A DNA stretch of 64,000 nucleotides, taken from Marinifilum caeruleilacunae (lineage in GTDB: Bacteria > Bacteroidota > Bacteroidia > Bacteroidales > Marinifilaceae). Positions 49,220-58,343 of this stretch are shown here, one piece after another. The stretch is from the NCBI RefSeq assembly GCF_013141825.1, contig NZ_RZNH01000009.1:1-64000 (forward strand), in the 5' to 3' direction. Below the pieces are notes generated by a model that was not told where the DNA came from, did not search any database, and worked only from the letters and a program-made list of their open reading frames with translations. How positions within the stretch are numbered: the first letter of the stretch is position 1; every line of letters begins with the position of its first letter. A program made the position numbers and the translations under genes.

Positions 49220-50113
49220 TCAATTTAACTTATTAATCCCAATGTGTTGCCTGCTTGTGTTCCAAATTCGTTCTACCAATTCGTTATCTAAAGCTTCCGG
49301 ATTTGGATTTTTTATGTGATCCTCATCAATAAATTTACCACTTACATTTTCAAATTCATCTGACAGAGCCAATCGTAAAATTCTGTCGCCACCATTTTCT
49401 GTTTTCTCTGCAAATAGAAACATATAAGGTACACCAATTATTCTATCCAGGCCTTTACCATCACGCAGAAGATTCGATTTAATAAAACCTGGATTAAGTG
49501 CATTAATAGTAATGCCTGTACCTTCTAACTCTTTGGCTAGTTTTCGGGTACACATAATCATAGCCAGCTTGGCCTGAGCGTAAGATTGAAGTAAACTCCA
49601 TTTTTTGGTTAACTGCAAATCATCGTAGTTCATCTTTATCCAACCTGTTGTAGCAGAACTTAGATTTATAATTTTTGACTTAGGTGTTTCTTTAATTCTA
49701 TCAAGCAATAAATTAGTGAGCAAAAAAGGACTCAGGTGGTTTATTGTCCAATTCATTTCAAATCCTTCCTTACTTACCTGTCTGCTTCCTACATTTGCCC
49801 CGGCACAATTAATTAAAAAATGAATTTGCTTGCATTTATCAATAATAAGGCCCGCTGCCTTTCTAACGCTCTGCTGTGAAGCTAAATCACAATGTATGTA
49901 GTGTGTGAGTTCTTTCTTTGAAATGGCATTCAGTTCAGAAACGACGGCCTTTGTTTTTGATTCGTTTCGTCCTAATAACATGATGGTAGCACCCATTTTG
50001 GCCATTTTTTTTACAGCTTCCTTTCCCAAACCATCCGTACCTCCAGTAAAAACTACGGTTTTACCTCTTAAATCTGCTGATTCAAAAGATTTTTGTCTTT
50101 CTGTTTTTTTCAT
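49220..50113 (-). CDS. Short-chain dehydrogenase/reductase
   Basis: 297 residues. Rossmann motif TGGTDGLG near residues 20-27, NCAGANVG near 91, catalytic Ser in NLSSATTG near 150 and YAQAKLA (YxxxK) near 178. The layout (short N-terminus, retinol-dehydrogenase-like loop NPGFIKSNL) fits the RDH/WWOX-like SDR subgroup found in bacteria. An NAD(P)-dependent oxidoreductase with unknown substrate. First gene of the operon, 9 bp before the AraC gene. Confidence 0.92.
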   Translation of the reverse strand: MKKTERQKSFESADLRGKTVVFTGGTDGLGKEAVKKMAKMGATIMLLGRNESKTKAVVSELNAISKKELTHYIHCDLASQQSVRKAAGLIIDKCKQIHFLINCAGANVGSRQVSKEGFEMNWTINHLSPFLLTNLLLDRIKETPKSKIINLSSATTGWIKMNYDDLQLTKKWSLLQSYAQAKLAMIMCTRKLAKELEGTGITINALNPGFIKSNLLRDGKGLDRIIGVPYMFLFAEKTENGGDRILRLALSDEFENVSGKFIDEDHIKNPNPEALDNELVERIWNTSRQHIGINKLN

Positions 50114-50363
50114 TTCCGTATCATTTAAAATAATGATACAAAGTTAAATTGAAGCAAAGCGGTGTGCTGTATACAAATTATCTGGTGTTGAATACATTTC
50201 AACGATTGCTGTTTTATAATCACATTGGGTGATGGCAGAAAACAACTTCAATCAAAAGGCCGTTGGAAAGCTTGTGTAATTTTTAAACGTGTTATTCGTG
50301 TCGTAGTGCGGATGCAGCAAGTACACACAAGCAATCAACCAACTTTAATTGTTCATTGTACAT

Positions 50364-51090
50364 TGCTCATTGTGCTGTCCTAAAAAGTCGCTGTCCGGCA
50401 TTCTGATAATTGTGATTTTATTCGAAGAAAGGCTTTAGTAAGACTGGGAAGCTGAGAACTTGTTAGAAGATCACCCAGCCGCACTTAAGCATTTCAAGAA
50501 TCAAATTGCAATTCTCAGTTCGCCTTGGGTTTTTTGCTTACTTTTTGGGCTTAAGCCAAAAAGTATGAGCCTCTCCGGCTAGAGGAGAAGAACATTAAGC
50601 TATCAGTAATCAGCCGCAAGCTACAAGTCATATGTTTCTGCTAACTTCTATTACTAATTACTAATTGTTCATTACTCATTACTCATTGTCATTGGGTTTA
50701 AACCCAAAAGTATGAGCCTCTCCGGCTAGAGGAGAAGAGAAAAAATATACGCGTTCAGCAATCAGCCACCAGTTTCTGCTACCTGCTATTTTTCATTACT
50801 CATTACTCATTGTTCATTGTTAATCGGGTTTAAACCCAAAAGTACGAGCCCCTCCGGCTAGAGGAGAAGAACATTAAGCTATCAATAATCAGCCACAAGC
50901 TACAAGTCACATGTTTCTGCTAACTTCTATTATTAATTACTAATTGTTCATTGTTAATTACTCATTACTCATTACTCATTATCATTGGGTTTAAACCCAA
51001 AAGTACGAGCCTCTCCGGCTAGAGGAGAAGAACATTAAGCCATCAGCTAATAGCTTTAAGCCACAAGTCACAGACTTGCGGCAGTTGGAG
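50364..51090. repeat. F repeat copy 2, with three to four tandem units
   Basis: The first 337 bp copy 47304-47640 with few changes. It is followed by repeats of about 140-160 bp, each with AAACCCAAAAGTA, the CCTCTCCGGCTAGAGGAGAA palindrome, CACAAGCTACAAGTC, CTGCTAACTTCTATT and ACTCATTACTCATT. Together with copy 1 it brackets the SDR/AraC operon in direct orientation. Confidence 0.8.
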
Positions 51091-51116
51091 GGTAGGATGG
51101 CAGTTGGGGTTTGGAT

Positions 51117-51146
51117 TTACCACGCGAGAGAACTCGCGCGGTAGCC
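51117..51146. repeat. REP hairpin copy 16
   Basis: TTACCACGCGAGAGAACTCG then CGCGGTAGCC. A perfect stem ACCACGCGAG/CTCGCGCGGT with one mismatch. Confidence 0.72.
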
Positions 51147-51164
51147 TATGTTTTTACCCATCAA

Positions 51165-52505
51165 TTAACGCATTTCAAATAATTCTTGATGGAATTTTGA
51201 ATGAAAGCCACTTCCCTTAAGGTCTTTTTTGATTGATGTTCCCATTTTTGAGGGACCGCAAAACCAAACACTTTTAGATTTCCAGTTTAAAACAGAATTT
51301 CGGATGTCTTCTCCTGAAATAAGAGCCGATTTGTAGGTTTCAAACAAGTGTAAATTGATCCTGGCTGTAGCTGAAAGTTGCTGCAACTTTTCCTTTAAAT
51401 TAGCATCTAATCGTACTGCAGTGTAGAAAAAATCAATTTCCTGCTTATTATTCAGCTTTCCCAAACGCTCCATTCGTGCCAGGAAAGGGGTGATGCCAAC
51501 ACCTCCGGCTATCCATATCTGACTTTCTTTATTGTCCTTAAAAGTAAAATTGCCATAAGCACCCTCCAGCATTACAGGATCGCCAATTTTTAACTTATTG
51601 GCCAAAGTATTGGTGTAATCGCCAAGGGCCTTAATGGTAAAGCTTATATTTTTAGTGTTTTTATCCCAGGCCGAACTAATGGTAAAAGGATGATGCGGCT
51701 CTTTCTTTTCGAATTTCAGAAATGCAAATTGCCCTTCACGATGTCCTTGCCACCCATCGCTTTTTACGGTCAGTTCAAACATATTCATATCGGGATAGGT
51801 ATTGATGGACTGAATAGTACCTTCAGACTTTTGTTTTTTGCCCACTCGTCCCAGCAGAACAATAATGGATGCAACTGTACCTGCTATCATCATTATTGCC
51901 ATGGTAATTCCAATGGGTTGAGTCCAATAATCGATATACATTAATGCAAAAGAATGAAATACCAGGGCCAAATAAATGATTGCCATTGCAAGGTGAGTTT
52001 TTGCAAAAAAGCGATAAGGTATTTTCTTGAGCAAGGCCATAATGAGAAAGAGAGCCGTTAAATAGAAAGCGTATTCACCTACTCGAAGAGCCGAGAATTC
52101 AAGAGATTCTAAAAATTCTTTGATTGCAGAGGCTTCAAGATCAAGAATTTCGGAGGCACCCGAGATTGCATCCAAAAGGATTAAGTTTTCCAGTTTCGGC
52201 AACCAAGCAGGCAATTTTGCCACCAACCAGTGCATAATAGAAAAGGAAAATGCACCTATACCAAGCCATTTATGCAGGCGATAGATTTTGTCAAGTCCGC
52301 CCAGGCGTTTCTCCATCCACAGGGGACGAGTGGCAAGTATCATTGCAAAAGTCATGGCCGAGAAAGCAATAATTCCGGTATATTGAGCCAAACTTTTGCT
52401 AAACAAGTTGGAATCGAAGGGAATATACAGCAAGCTATTGGTCATAAACCAAATTAGTGTGATAAGTGTAAATGGGATGACAAGTGCTAATTTTATTTCT
52501 TTCAT
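51165..52505 (-). CDS. Ferric reductase-like flavocytochrome (FRE/NOX family)
   Basis: Start at 52505 (MKEIKLALVIPFTLITLIWF); the longer frame includes the leader. 446 residues: six TM helices of a ferric-reductase-like transmembrane domain with haem-ligand histidines (HKWLGIGAFSFSIMHWLVA, HLAMAIIYLALVFHS), then a FAD-binding domain (HPFTISSAW) and a NAD(P)-binding domain (IAGGVGITPFLARM) ending WFCGPSKMG. It carries electrons from cytoplasmic NAD(P)H across the membrane to an iron or oxygen acceptor. The nitroreductase lies just upstream. Confidence 0.88.
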   Translation of the reverse strand: MKEIKLALVIPFTLITLIWFMTNSLLYIPFDSNLFSKSLAQYTGIIAFSAMTFAMILATRPLWMEKRLGGLDKIYRLHKWLGIGAFSFSIMHWLVAKLPAWLPKLENLILLDAISGASEILDLEASAIKEFLESLEFSALRVGEYAFYLTALFLIMALLKKIPYRFFAKTHLAMAIIYLALVFHSFALMYIDYWTQPIGITMAIMMIAGTVASIIVLLGRVGKKQKSEGTIQSINTYPDMNMFELTVKSDGWQGHREGQFAFLKFEKKEPHHPFTISSAWDKNTKNISFTIKALGDYTNTLANKLKIGDPVMLEGAYGNFTFKDNKESQIWIAGGVGITPFLARMERLGKLNNKQEIDFFYTAVRLDANLKEKLQQLSATARINLHLFETYKSALISGEDIRNSVLNWKSKSVWFCGPSKMGTSIKKDLKGSGFHSKFHQELFEMR

Positions 52506-52628
52506 ATTAGTTTTCCAATTTTGTAAGGGCTTCCTGCTATTAATATTGTTTTCATTTTTGCGAATTTCTATGAACAAAAATGTAGAGACAATTTAAGAAC
52601 TGCCTCTACATTCATATTGTAAATTCAA

Positions 52629-53378
52629 TTAAAGCTCAACAATTACATCTTCCTTTGCCATACGTGCTTTAGGCAATTTGCGGTTGTAATCTTTTCCATC
52701 TTTGTGATAACCGATTGCTAAGGCAAAAGTACATTCGTAATCTTCACCCAACTCTTTGCTAAATTCTTTTTGAATTTCTTCGGCATCAACACCTTCCATT
52801 GGAGTAGAATCGATGTCCAGGCGTGCCAATGCGTGCAGTACATTACCCAGGGCAATGTACGATTGTGCTTTTGTCCAGGCGCTATTGTTTCCGTTTTCAT
52901 CGGCCACCATTTCGGCAAATCCGAATGCTTTTTTTAGCATGCCGTCATAGCCTTTCTGGTTCATGCGTCCGGCAGCCATACTGGCGTCTAATCGTTTTTT
53001 GTAATCCTCTTTGCTAAAATGCACCTTATTGGCAAAAAGAATAATTTCTGAAGCCTTGGTAGCATGTGGTTGATTAAATTGATACTTCTTAAAAGTTTTA
53101 GCGAAACGTTCTTTTGCTTCATCACTTTTAATCACAATAAATTTCCAAGGTTGCGAGTTGATAGAGGAAGGCGATAAGCGCAATACTTCTTCTATTGTTG
53201 CCAAATCTTCGGGAGAAACGCGTTTTGTTTTATCGTAGGCCTTTGCCGTATAACGATGATTTAAATCTTCGATAATTTGTTTGCCAACTGAAACCTCGGC
53301 TGTTTCTTCTTTTTCTTTTGGGGTGCAGGCTCCTAAAATGCTTGCGATAGCCACCAGAATTAAAATTCCTTTTTTCAT
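52629..53378 (-). CDS. Nitroreductase-family protein with lipoprotein signal
   Basis: 249 residues. Unusually, a lipobox SILGAC at residues 13-18 precedes a complete nitroreductase fold (LNHRYTAKAYD, LRLSPSSINSQPWKFIVIKS, LGEDYECTFALAIGYHKDGKDYNRKLPKAR). FMN-binding residues R and S/N are present. An exported, lipidated NfsB-like enzyme is plausible beside the membrane flavocytochrome 124 bp downstream, which could feed it electrons (inference). A strong inverted repeat lies upstream. Confidence 0.85.
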   Translation of the reverse strand: MKKGILILVAIASILGACTPKEKEETAEVSVGKQIIEDLNHRYTAKAYDKTKRVSPEDLATIEEVLRLSPSSINSQPWKFIVIKSDEAKERFAKTFKKYQFNQPHATKASEIILFANKVHFSKEDYKKRLDASMAAGRMNQKGYDGMLKKAFGFAEMVADENGNNSAWTKAQSYIALGNVLHALARLDIDSTPMEGVDAEEIQKEFSKELGEDYECTFALAIGYHKDGKDYNRKLPKARMAKEDVIVEL

Positions 53379-53423
53379 GATTTATTATAATTTTTAATGA
53401 TATTCTCAAGCTTACATGCCACA

Positions 53424-53460
53424 TGAATGATTAATCCTGTCAACAGGAATTAATCATTTC
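53424..53460. promoter_or_regulatory. Inverted repeat upstream of nitroreductase gene
   Basis: AATGATTAATCCTGTCAACA then GGAATTAATCATT: two 15-base arms with a single bulged T. It lies 46-82 bp upstream of the start and is an operator candidate. Confidence 0.6.
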
Positions 53461-53579
53461 ACACTTTAACTAGCTTACTTTAGGATAGCAAAGTTGTAAA
53501 CTTTCTCATTCGAATTACTGTATGCAAAAAGGAAAAAATGGTATAGAAATGGGCTGTGCTTTGTTATTATGAGAAAGGA

Positions 53580-53850
53580 TTTAGCAAATAGCTTACAGCT
53601 GCAAGTCTCAAGCTGCAAGCTTCAAGTATCTGGCTTCTGCTATTATTAATTGTTCTTTGCTAATTACTAATTATTAATTACGGTGTCCTCAAAAGTTGAG
53701 GATCGGCATTCTGATAATTGTGATTTTATTCGAGGATATGTCTGCGTTCAGCAAACCGCCACAAGTTTCTGCTACCTGCTATTTTTCATTACTCATTACT
53801 CATTACTCATTACTCATTGTTCATTACTCATTGTAATAGTATTCAATGCT
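53580..53850. repeat. Low-complexity intergenic repeats (F fragment and ACTCATT tract)
   Basis: AGCTGCAAGTCTCAAGCTGC, then a 40 bp fragment of F (CGGCATTCTGATAATTGTGA), then CTCATTACTCATTACTCATT. Similar short pieces recur near 54930, 56360, 57350, 59800, 62270 and 63610. No gene. Confidence 0.6.
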
Positions 53851-53851
53851 A

Positions 53852-54382
53852 TCAACCCTTTCCTTTTTGTAACTCAACTATTTCACTGGCCTTAAATACA
53901 TTTGACCATTCTTCTACAAATTCATCTTTTAATTTCTTTTTTTTCATTGCGATGAAATTGACATATAAAGATGTTTTTCCTTGTCGAATGTACCATAGTT
54001 GAGATTCAGGTTTTTTGTCATTTTTGAAATATGGATTTTCAATTTTGAATAGTATCCATGGGAATTCATCTTCCTGGTTCTTTTCTATTAGCGTTAATTT
54101 GGCTTTTGGCGAAGTCGCTTTTGCTTGCTCAAACATCAAATCTTTGGCTTTATCCATTGGTACATTTACTGCGCCTTTTATTGACATCATTTGCCCAAGA
54201 AGTGTCCAGTTTTCTGCTTCTTCTTTGCCCGGTATAATTTCAATTACATGAATATTATCGTTTTCCTGATTCGATAATATTTCCCATTCGTATTTGTCAA
54301 GCCAATCTATTTTTAAACTCTCCTGACTGAAAAGCAAATTTGTGCTTGCAATTAAAATTGTCATTAATAGGAATTTCTTCAT
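53852..54382 (-). CDS. Secreted protein, 176 aa
   Basis: The signal peptide ends at LLFSQES. The mature alpha/beta protein has IHVIEIIPGKEEAENWTLLG and PWILFKIENPYFKNDKKPES, with SLYVNFIAMKKKKLKD before the end. The overall pattern is like periplasmic stress proteins of the PsbP/DcrB type, but I cannot assign a family. It stands alone; a B-repeat fragment (54403-54465) lies just upstream. Confidence 0.7.
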   Translation of the reverse strand: MKKFLLMTILIASTNLLFSQESLKIDWLDKYEWEILSNQENDNIHVIEIIPGKEEAENWTLLGQMMSIKGAVNVPMDKAKDLMFEQAKATSPKAKLTLIEKNQEDEFPWILFKIENPYFKNDKKPESQLWYIRQGKTSLYVNFIAMKKKKLKDEFVEEWSNVFKASEIVELQKGKG

Positions 54383-54402
54383 TGTTATTTTTTAATTGAT
54401 TA

Positions 54403-54465
54403 GAACTTGTATATAAATGCAACTATAAACTTTACACACTAATAAGGAATACCTATTGGTTGCAA
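54403..54465 (-). repeat. Truncated B repeat, outside the array
   Basis: AACTTGTATATAAATGCAAC then TATAAACTTTACACACTAAT. The first 50 bases of B without cassette context; the farthest copy from the array. Confidence 0.5.
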
Positions 54466-54486
54466 GGCCTCTTCCTGGAATCATTT

Positions 54487-54897
54487 TTATTTGTCGTTTA
54501 GCTTAAGGTCATCAACATCTAAAAAGATATAGATACAGGAATCGGGCAATACTTCTACTTCATTGGTCCAATAGCCGCCATTTCCACAGGGAAACAGAGC
54601 CTTGTAATTTACTTTACCAACATCAAGGCTAAGCAAAAGTGTGGTGTCGGAGCTGCTTCGTTCTGGTAAGGTATTGGCCAAATAGGGTTTATGAAGCACA
54701 CCAACAGAGTCCTGGTTGATTTGAATGATTACATCGAATTCTCCGCAATTGGCCATTGCCTGTATATCGGTATAGAATAAAAGCTGCCCGGTACGCGTAT
54801 CTTTCAGTTCTAGAATAGGATCATCGTCGGAACATCCTATCAATATCAGGATTAGGAAAGATAATATGGAGAAAAATTTTAGCTGTTTGGGTATCAT
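54487..54897 (-). CDS. Lipoprotein, 136 aa
   Basis: Start at 54897 (MIPKQLKFF), lipobox LIGCSDD. A small beta-rich domain with four further cysteines: TDIQAMANCGEFDVIIQINQ, then SVGVLHKPYLANTLPERSSS and LFPCGNGGYWTNEVEVLPDSC. The pattern (signal, D-rich linker, beta-sandwich) is standard for this phylum; no family recognised. The neighbouring 54962 and 55781 genes encode similar lipoproteins. Confidence 0.7.
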   Translation of the reverse strand: MIPKQLKFFSILSFLILILIGCSDDDPILELKDTRTGQLLFYTDIQAMANCGEFDVIIQINQDSVGVLHKPYLANTLPERSSSDTTLLLSLDVGKVNYKALFPCGNGGYWTNEVEVLPDSCIYIFLDVDDLKLNDK

Positions 54898-54961
54898 GTT
54901 GTTTAGTTTTTCGTTCAATACCATTTTTTAGCCACAAGTTTCAAGTGAACCACTAATTTCA

Positions 54962-55717
54962 TTATTCATTGTTTTTGTACTTAACCCCATGCCTGTCAAA
55001 TAAAGTCGTTAAGTAATGCACCGAACCCATAATTCCCGAATTTCCTTCCTGTCCGGAAACAATTCCAACCAGGTATCCATTTCGGTCAATAACAGGAGAA
55101 CCACTCATGCCATGAGGTTGATTTTCAGATGCCTTGATGTAAAAATAGTTTCCCATATTTTTATAGCACTGAATTTTGGTAAAAGTAGGTTCTTTAATGT
55201 CTTTTTTATTGGTGACCCATCCGATTGCATACACCCTTTCATCTTTCTTTACGGCTGTGTACCTTATTTTTAGAGGGTATAATTCTTTGTTTTTGGTTTT
55301 CAAATTAAAAATGATCCAATCCCGATCTTTTAATGTATTGTACTGCCCAATCTTTTCCTGAGGATTTTGATTGATTAAGTTTTTGATGGTCACAAATTCT
55401 GCCTTTCGATTCTTTGGGTACATTTTCCAGGATTCAAAATCATTCTCCAGTTCGATGTTTTTTAGTCCAAAGTGATTTTCAAAGAGCAGGAACAGGTGCT
55501 TGCAGGAAACCCCAATGGTATCATATCCTGTATCTACGAGGAATGAGTTTGCAATGTCATAAAAAGTGGTATCTGCAAAAGAAATCTCATTTGTTAATGC
55601 AAAGCTGGGCCAGTCGGAATAAGCTTTCTCTACCCAGGCCTCGCGGCTCACCTCGGGTGCTTTCTGACAGCCAATTAAGATTATGCTACTGATAAGAAAT
55701 GGGGCGATGTTTTTCAT
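54962..55717 (-). CDS. Trypsin-like serine protease lipoprotein
   Basis: 251 residues; lipobox LIGCQKA. A chymotrypsin-like fold with the His motif GVSCKHLF near residue 72, an Asp in LKDRDWIIFNL near 130, and the Ser motif GMSGSPV near 208 followed by DRNGYLVGIVSG. All three catalytic positions are present, so it is likely active. It is anchored in the periplasm or outer membrane. Relation to the neighbouring lipoproteins is unknown. Confidence 0.82.
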   Translation of the reverse strand: MKNIAPFLISSIILIGCQKAPEVSREAWVEKAYSDWPSFALTNEISFADTTFYDIANSFLVDTGYDTIGVSCKHLFLLFENHFGLKNIELENDFESWKMYPKNRKAEFVTIKNLINQNPQEKIGQYNTLKDRDWIIFNLKTKNKELYPLKIRYTAVKKDERVYAIGWVTNKKDIKEPTFTKIQCYKNMGNYFYIKASENQPHGMSGSPVIDRNGYLVGIVSGQEGNSGIMGSVHYLTTLFDRHGVKYKNNE

Positions 55718-55780
55718 TGTATGTAAGGTCTTGTTTATTTGGGAATTCGTAATCAGCGGAAAGTTCTAATTATTCAGGAT

Positions 55781-56224
55781 TCATTCTTCTTTTTTTAATT
55801 TGTAGATATCAATAAAGGTATCAGCCGATTCCGAACGATAATCTCTCGTGAATTCAATGGAGTGATCTGATTTCTTGTATAAATACTTTCCTTCCAGCAG
55901 CAGAGTATGGTCAAATTCAGCGGTCCAAAACCCTCCATTCGTAAATACAATGCTGTCGCCTTTAATTGAATAGCTTCCTTTTTGTAGTCCAGGATATTTT
56001 AGCATATCACTTGTGCCGTTCCAGCTGTTCTCTGAAAATGTGATCGTGATATTTGCGGTATCGCTATCCCTCCAAACGAGTTCTCTTTGGAATGTGCCAA
56101 TGTAGGTGCCATCAGGAATTATGCTTTCAATTTGTTCCTCTTCCTCACAGCCGATCAGAAACAAAAGTCCCAGTGTAACAAGAAGAATGCTTGCAGAATA
56201 GTAAAGGCTTTTGAAATGTTTCAT
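55781..56224 (-). CDS. Lipoprotein, 147 aa
   Basis: Lipobox LFLIGC near residue 25, then an acidic linker EEEEQIESI and a beta-barrel-like domain (GTYIGTFQRELVWRDSDTAN, WNGTSDMLKYPGLQKGSYSI, DSIVFTNGGFWTAEFDHTLL). This is a lipocalin/META-like small exported domain, tentatively. It carries the shared upstream element at 56281-56350. Confidence 0.72.
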   Translation of the reverse strand: MKHFKSLYYSASILLVTLGLLFLIGCEEEEQIESIIPDGTYIGTFQRELVWRDSDTANITITFSENSWNGTSDMLKYPGLQKGSYSIKGDSIVFTNGGFWTAEFDHTLLLEGKYLYKKSDHSIEFTRDYRSESADTFIDIYKLKKEE

Positions 56225-56280
56225 AACTATCAGGTATAGGATGATTTATGGCTTGAATCTTTATTATCAGACGAATATGC

Positions 56281-56350
56281 ACTAATAAATTTACATATTA
56301 TTTACTAATGGAAGCTAAGGTGCTGAAAATTAAGAATTGGTTTAAATAGG
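56281..56350 (-). promoter_or_regulatory. Shared upstream element, copy 2
   Basis: Minus strand: CCTATTTAAACCAATTCTTA, then ATTTTCAGCACC, then AATAATATGTAAATTTATTA. 57-126 bp upstream of the 56224 start. Best match to copy 1. Confidence 0.55.
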
Positions 56351-56415
56351 CTAATGGCTTTCAGTATTCAGCTACCTCAAATTATTAATTAATCATTGTT
56401 AATTGATCATTATTT

Positions 56416-57240
56416 TCAGTATTGATATTCAAATTCGCTGTTCTCACTTATCACCTTTACAGGATAGCCATTTTCGTTGTATTCATAAGTGCTGGTGCTA
56501 GTTTCAATATTAGGTGGAACCTCCTGGTGACTTATAAAACGTGTTTCAATAATATTATTTGTGTTGCTGTATAGACCGGGGTAAGCCAATGCTTCATAAA
56601 TCCTGAATGGATTGTTGTGGGTATCGTACTGATAGGATGTTTCACTAATTAGTTTTGCTTCGGAATTGTCGGAAAATAAAAAGCTGTAATACTTTTCATT
56701 GCTAACATTTCCATTTTCATCATATTCGTAAACATGGAATTGAGTAATCTCTCCATTTTCGTTGTGTAGGTTTCGTTTTGATATTCTTCCCTCATAGAAT
56801 TCAAAGCTCTGTTTAGACCGCAATTCAAACTCATCATTTTCCATCAGATAATATTCAATCTCAAGCAAACTGCCATCTTCACCATATTTAAACTCTTGTC
56901 GGCTGGATATGCTGCTATTTTCAGCAGTCATTAATTGATTATTGGTAGGTTGGTATACCGAGGAGAGCAAGGATTCATCGTTTGCCGATTCTATTCTGAT
57001 TAGATTGCCATCCTGATCGTACAAATATCTGCTGTAGAAATAAATGCTCTCTGTTTCGGAAATTTGATTGGATTCGTTGTACTTAAAACTTGTGATGATT
57101 TTATCACCTTCAAGTTGCGATTTGATGTGGCTGTTGGCATTGGGTGCTTCTGTCTCAGATTCATGATTTTTATTGTCGCAGGCTGTAATTTGAATGAGAA
57201 GCATACCGACAAGAAAGAATGATGTGATCAACTGTTTCAT
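56416..57240 (-). CDS. Lipoprotein with YD/RHS-like repeats, 274 aa
   Basis: Start at 57240 (MKQLITSFFLVGMLLIQITAC). The mature part has short beta-repeat units with DENGN/DQDGN turns (YLYDQDGNLIRIESANDES, YEYDENGNVSNEKYYSF, YEYNENGYPVKVISENSEF) as in RHS/YD-type sugar-binding repeats. Likely an outer-membrane surface lipoprotein. Similar in plan to the cassette lipoprotein at 26296. It has the shared upstream element. Confidence 0.75.
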   Translation of the reverse strand: MKQLITSFFLVGMLLIQITACDNKNHESETEAPNANSHIKSQLEGDKIITSFKYNESNQISETESIYFYSRYLYDQDGNLIRIESANDESLLSSVYQPTNNQLMTAENSSISSRQEFKYGEDGSLLEIEYYLMENDEFELRSKQSFEFYEGRISKRNLHNENGEITQFHVYEYDENGNVSNEKYYSFLFSDNSEAKLISETSYQYDTHNNPFRIYEALAYPGLYSNTNNIIETRFISHQEVPPNIETSTSTYEYNENGYPVKVISENSEFEYQY

Positions 57241-57273
57241 GATGATGTGTTTTAGGTTCAATTCTGTGAATTG

Positions 57274-57343
57274 CACTTATAAATTTACACATTATTTAGC
57301 TGAAGATCATTAGCTTATGGGAATTAAGAATGGGTTTAAATAG
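57274..57343 (-). promoter_or_regulatory. Shared upstream element, copy 3
   Basis: Minus strand: CTATTTAAACCCATTCTTAA, then TTCCCATAAGC, then AATAATGTGTAAATTTATAA. 34-103 bp upstream of the 57240 start. Confidence 0.55.
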
Positions 57344-57451
57344 CAGTTTCAGCATTCAGCTATAAGCTCCAAGTATCTGATACTTGGGATTATTAACTGT
57401 CAAATGATCATTGCTAACAGAGATGTATTTGTAGTTCGTTCCAGATAAAGT

Positions 57452-58060
57452 TTATTTCTCAAATCTATGCCCGAATAAACTTACGAGCATATAAGTGTTT
57501 TTTAGTTCAATTTTTTGGGAATTTTCACCACAGGTTTCCAAAATTACAGCATCCATTTTGATCCAAACCAATAGGTATACACTATTGTCTTGACCAATGA
57601 ATTCTTCAGTTTTTAATATTTCCAAAGTGCCTATGGTGTTCGAATTGCTTTTGTACAGTAGATCATTCTTTCTATAACTAATGTAAAAGTCATCATAAAT
57701 ACTTCCAATTTGTTTCTCGCCAAGTCCTAATACCCTGGTTCTATCAGATTCATCAGAGGTGTCTACAGCAGGAGTGATAATGCTGATTTGCTCTAATTCA
57801 TCATGTATTTTATGAGTAAAATAGTACCTTAAAATTCGAACCGGATTGTCTGGAGAACAGATTCCATTTCCCATGCTATACCCACCACCTCTTTGTACAT
57901 TAAAATCTGTAAGGCTCCATCTGAATTCTTGATTATCTATTTCACCATTGATTCTTTGGCCTCGAAATTCTAAAAAACCAGTATAGTCTGGTTCAATATT
58001 TTCATCATTACTACAGGAGATAAGTGTAATTGTAAGTAATAAAATCATCATTTTTTTCAT
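57452..58060 (-). CDS. Lipoprotein, 202 aa
   Basis: Lipobox LISCSND near residue 16. The mature domain starts with DYTGFLEFRGQRINGEIDNQ and contains RGGGYSMGNGICSP and a later EILKTEEFIGQDNSVYLLVW. Fold probably a beta-sandwich. No family assigned. It has the fourth copy of the shared upstream element, so the 55-58 kb lipoprotein genes are probably co-regulated. Confidence 0.7.
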   Translation of the reverse strand: MKKMMILLLTITLISCSNDENIEPDYTGFLEFRGQRINGEIDNQEFRWSLTDFNVQRGGGYSMGNGICSPDNPVRILRYYFTHKIHDELEQISIITPAVDTSDESDRTRVLGLGEKQIGSIYDDFYISYRKNDLLYKSNSNTIGTLEILKTEEFIGQDNSVYLLVWIKMDAVILETCGENSQKIELKNTYMLVSLFGHRFEK

Positions 58061-58108
58061 GTGTATAGATTTTATGATTATACCTATTCGAAAACAATTT
58101 TTATGCCA

Positions 58109-58180
58109 ACTCTAATAAAAATACACATTAATATCCTGGTTATCATGCGAATGGGAGAATTCAGAATTGATTTAAATAGG
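58109..58180 (-). promoter_or_regulatory. Shared upstream element, copy 4
   Basis: Minus strand: CCTATTTAAATCAATTCTGA, then ATTCTCCCATTC, then ATTAATGTGTATTTTTATTA. The most diverged copy; 49-120 bp upstream of the 58060 start. Confidence 0.5.
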
Positions 58181-58343
58181 AGTAGTAAAGAGGGAGAAAA
58201 CAGGGTTTCGGCAAGCTGCAAGCCAGATATCACTCGTTCCAGGTTAAAGAAGAATAGCGTAAAATCAGGAAAAATATCCAGCAATGGACGCAACCCACAA
58301 CTCTTTGTTACATCTGTTCTTTGTTATCTAACAAATCACACAC

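Noticed and set aside
50555-51070. Tandem 140-160 bp repeats that might be a CRISPR array
   Set aside because: Units are long, nearly identical along their whole length and have no unique spacers; no cas genes nearby.
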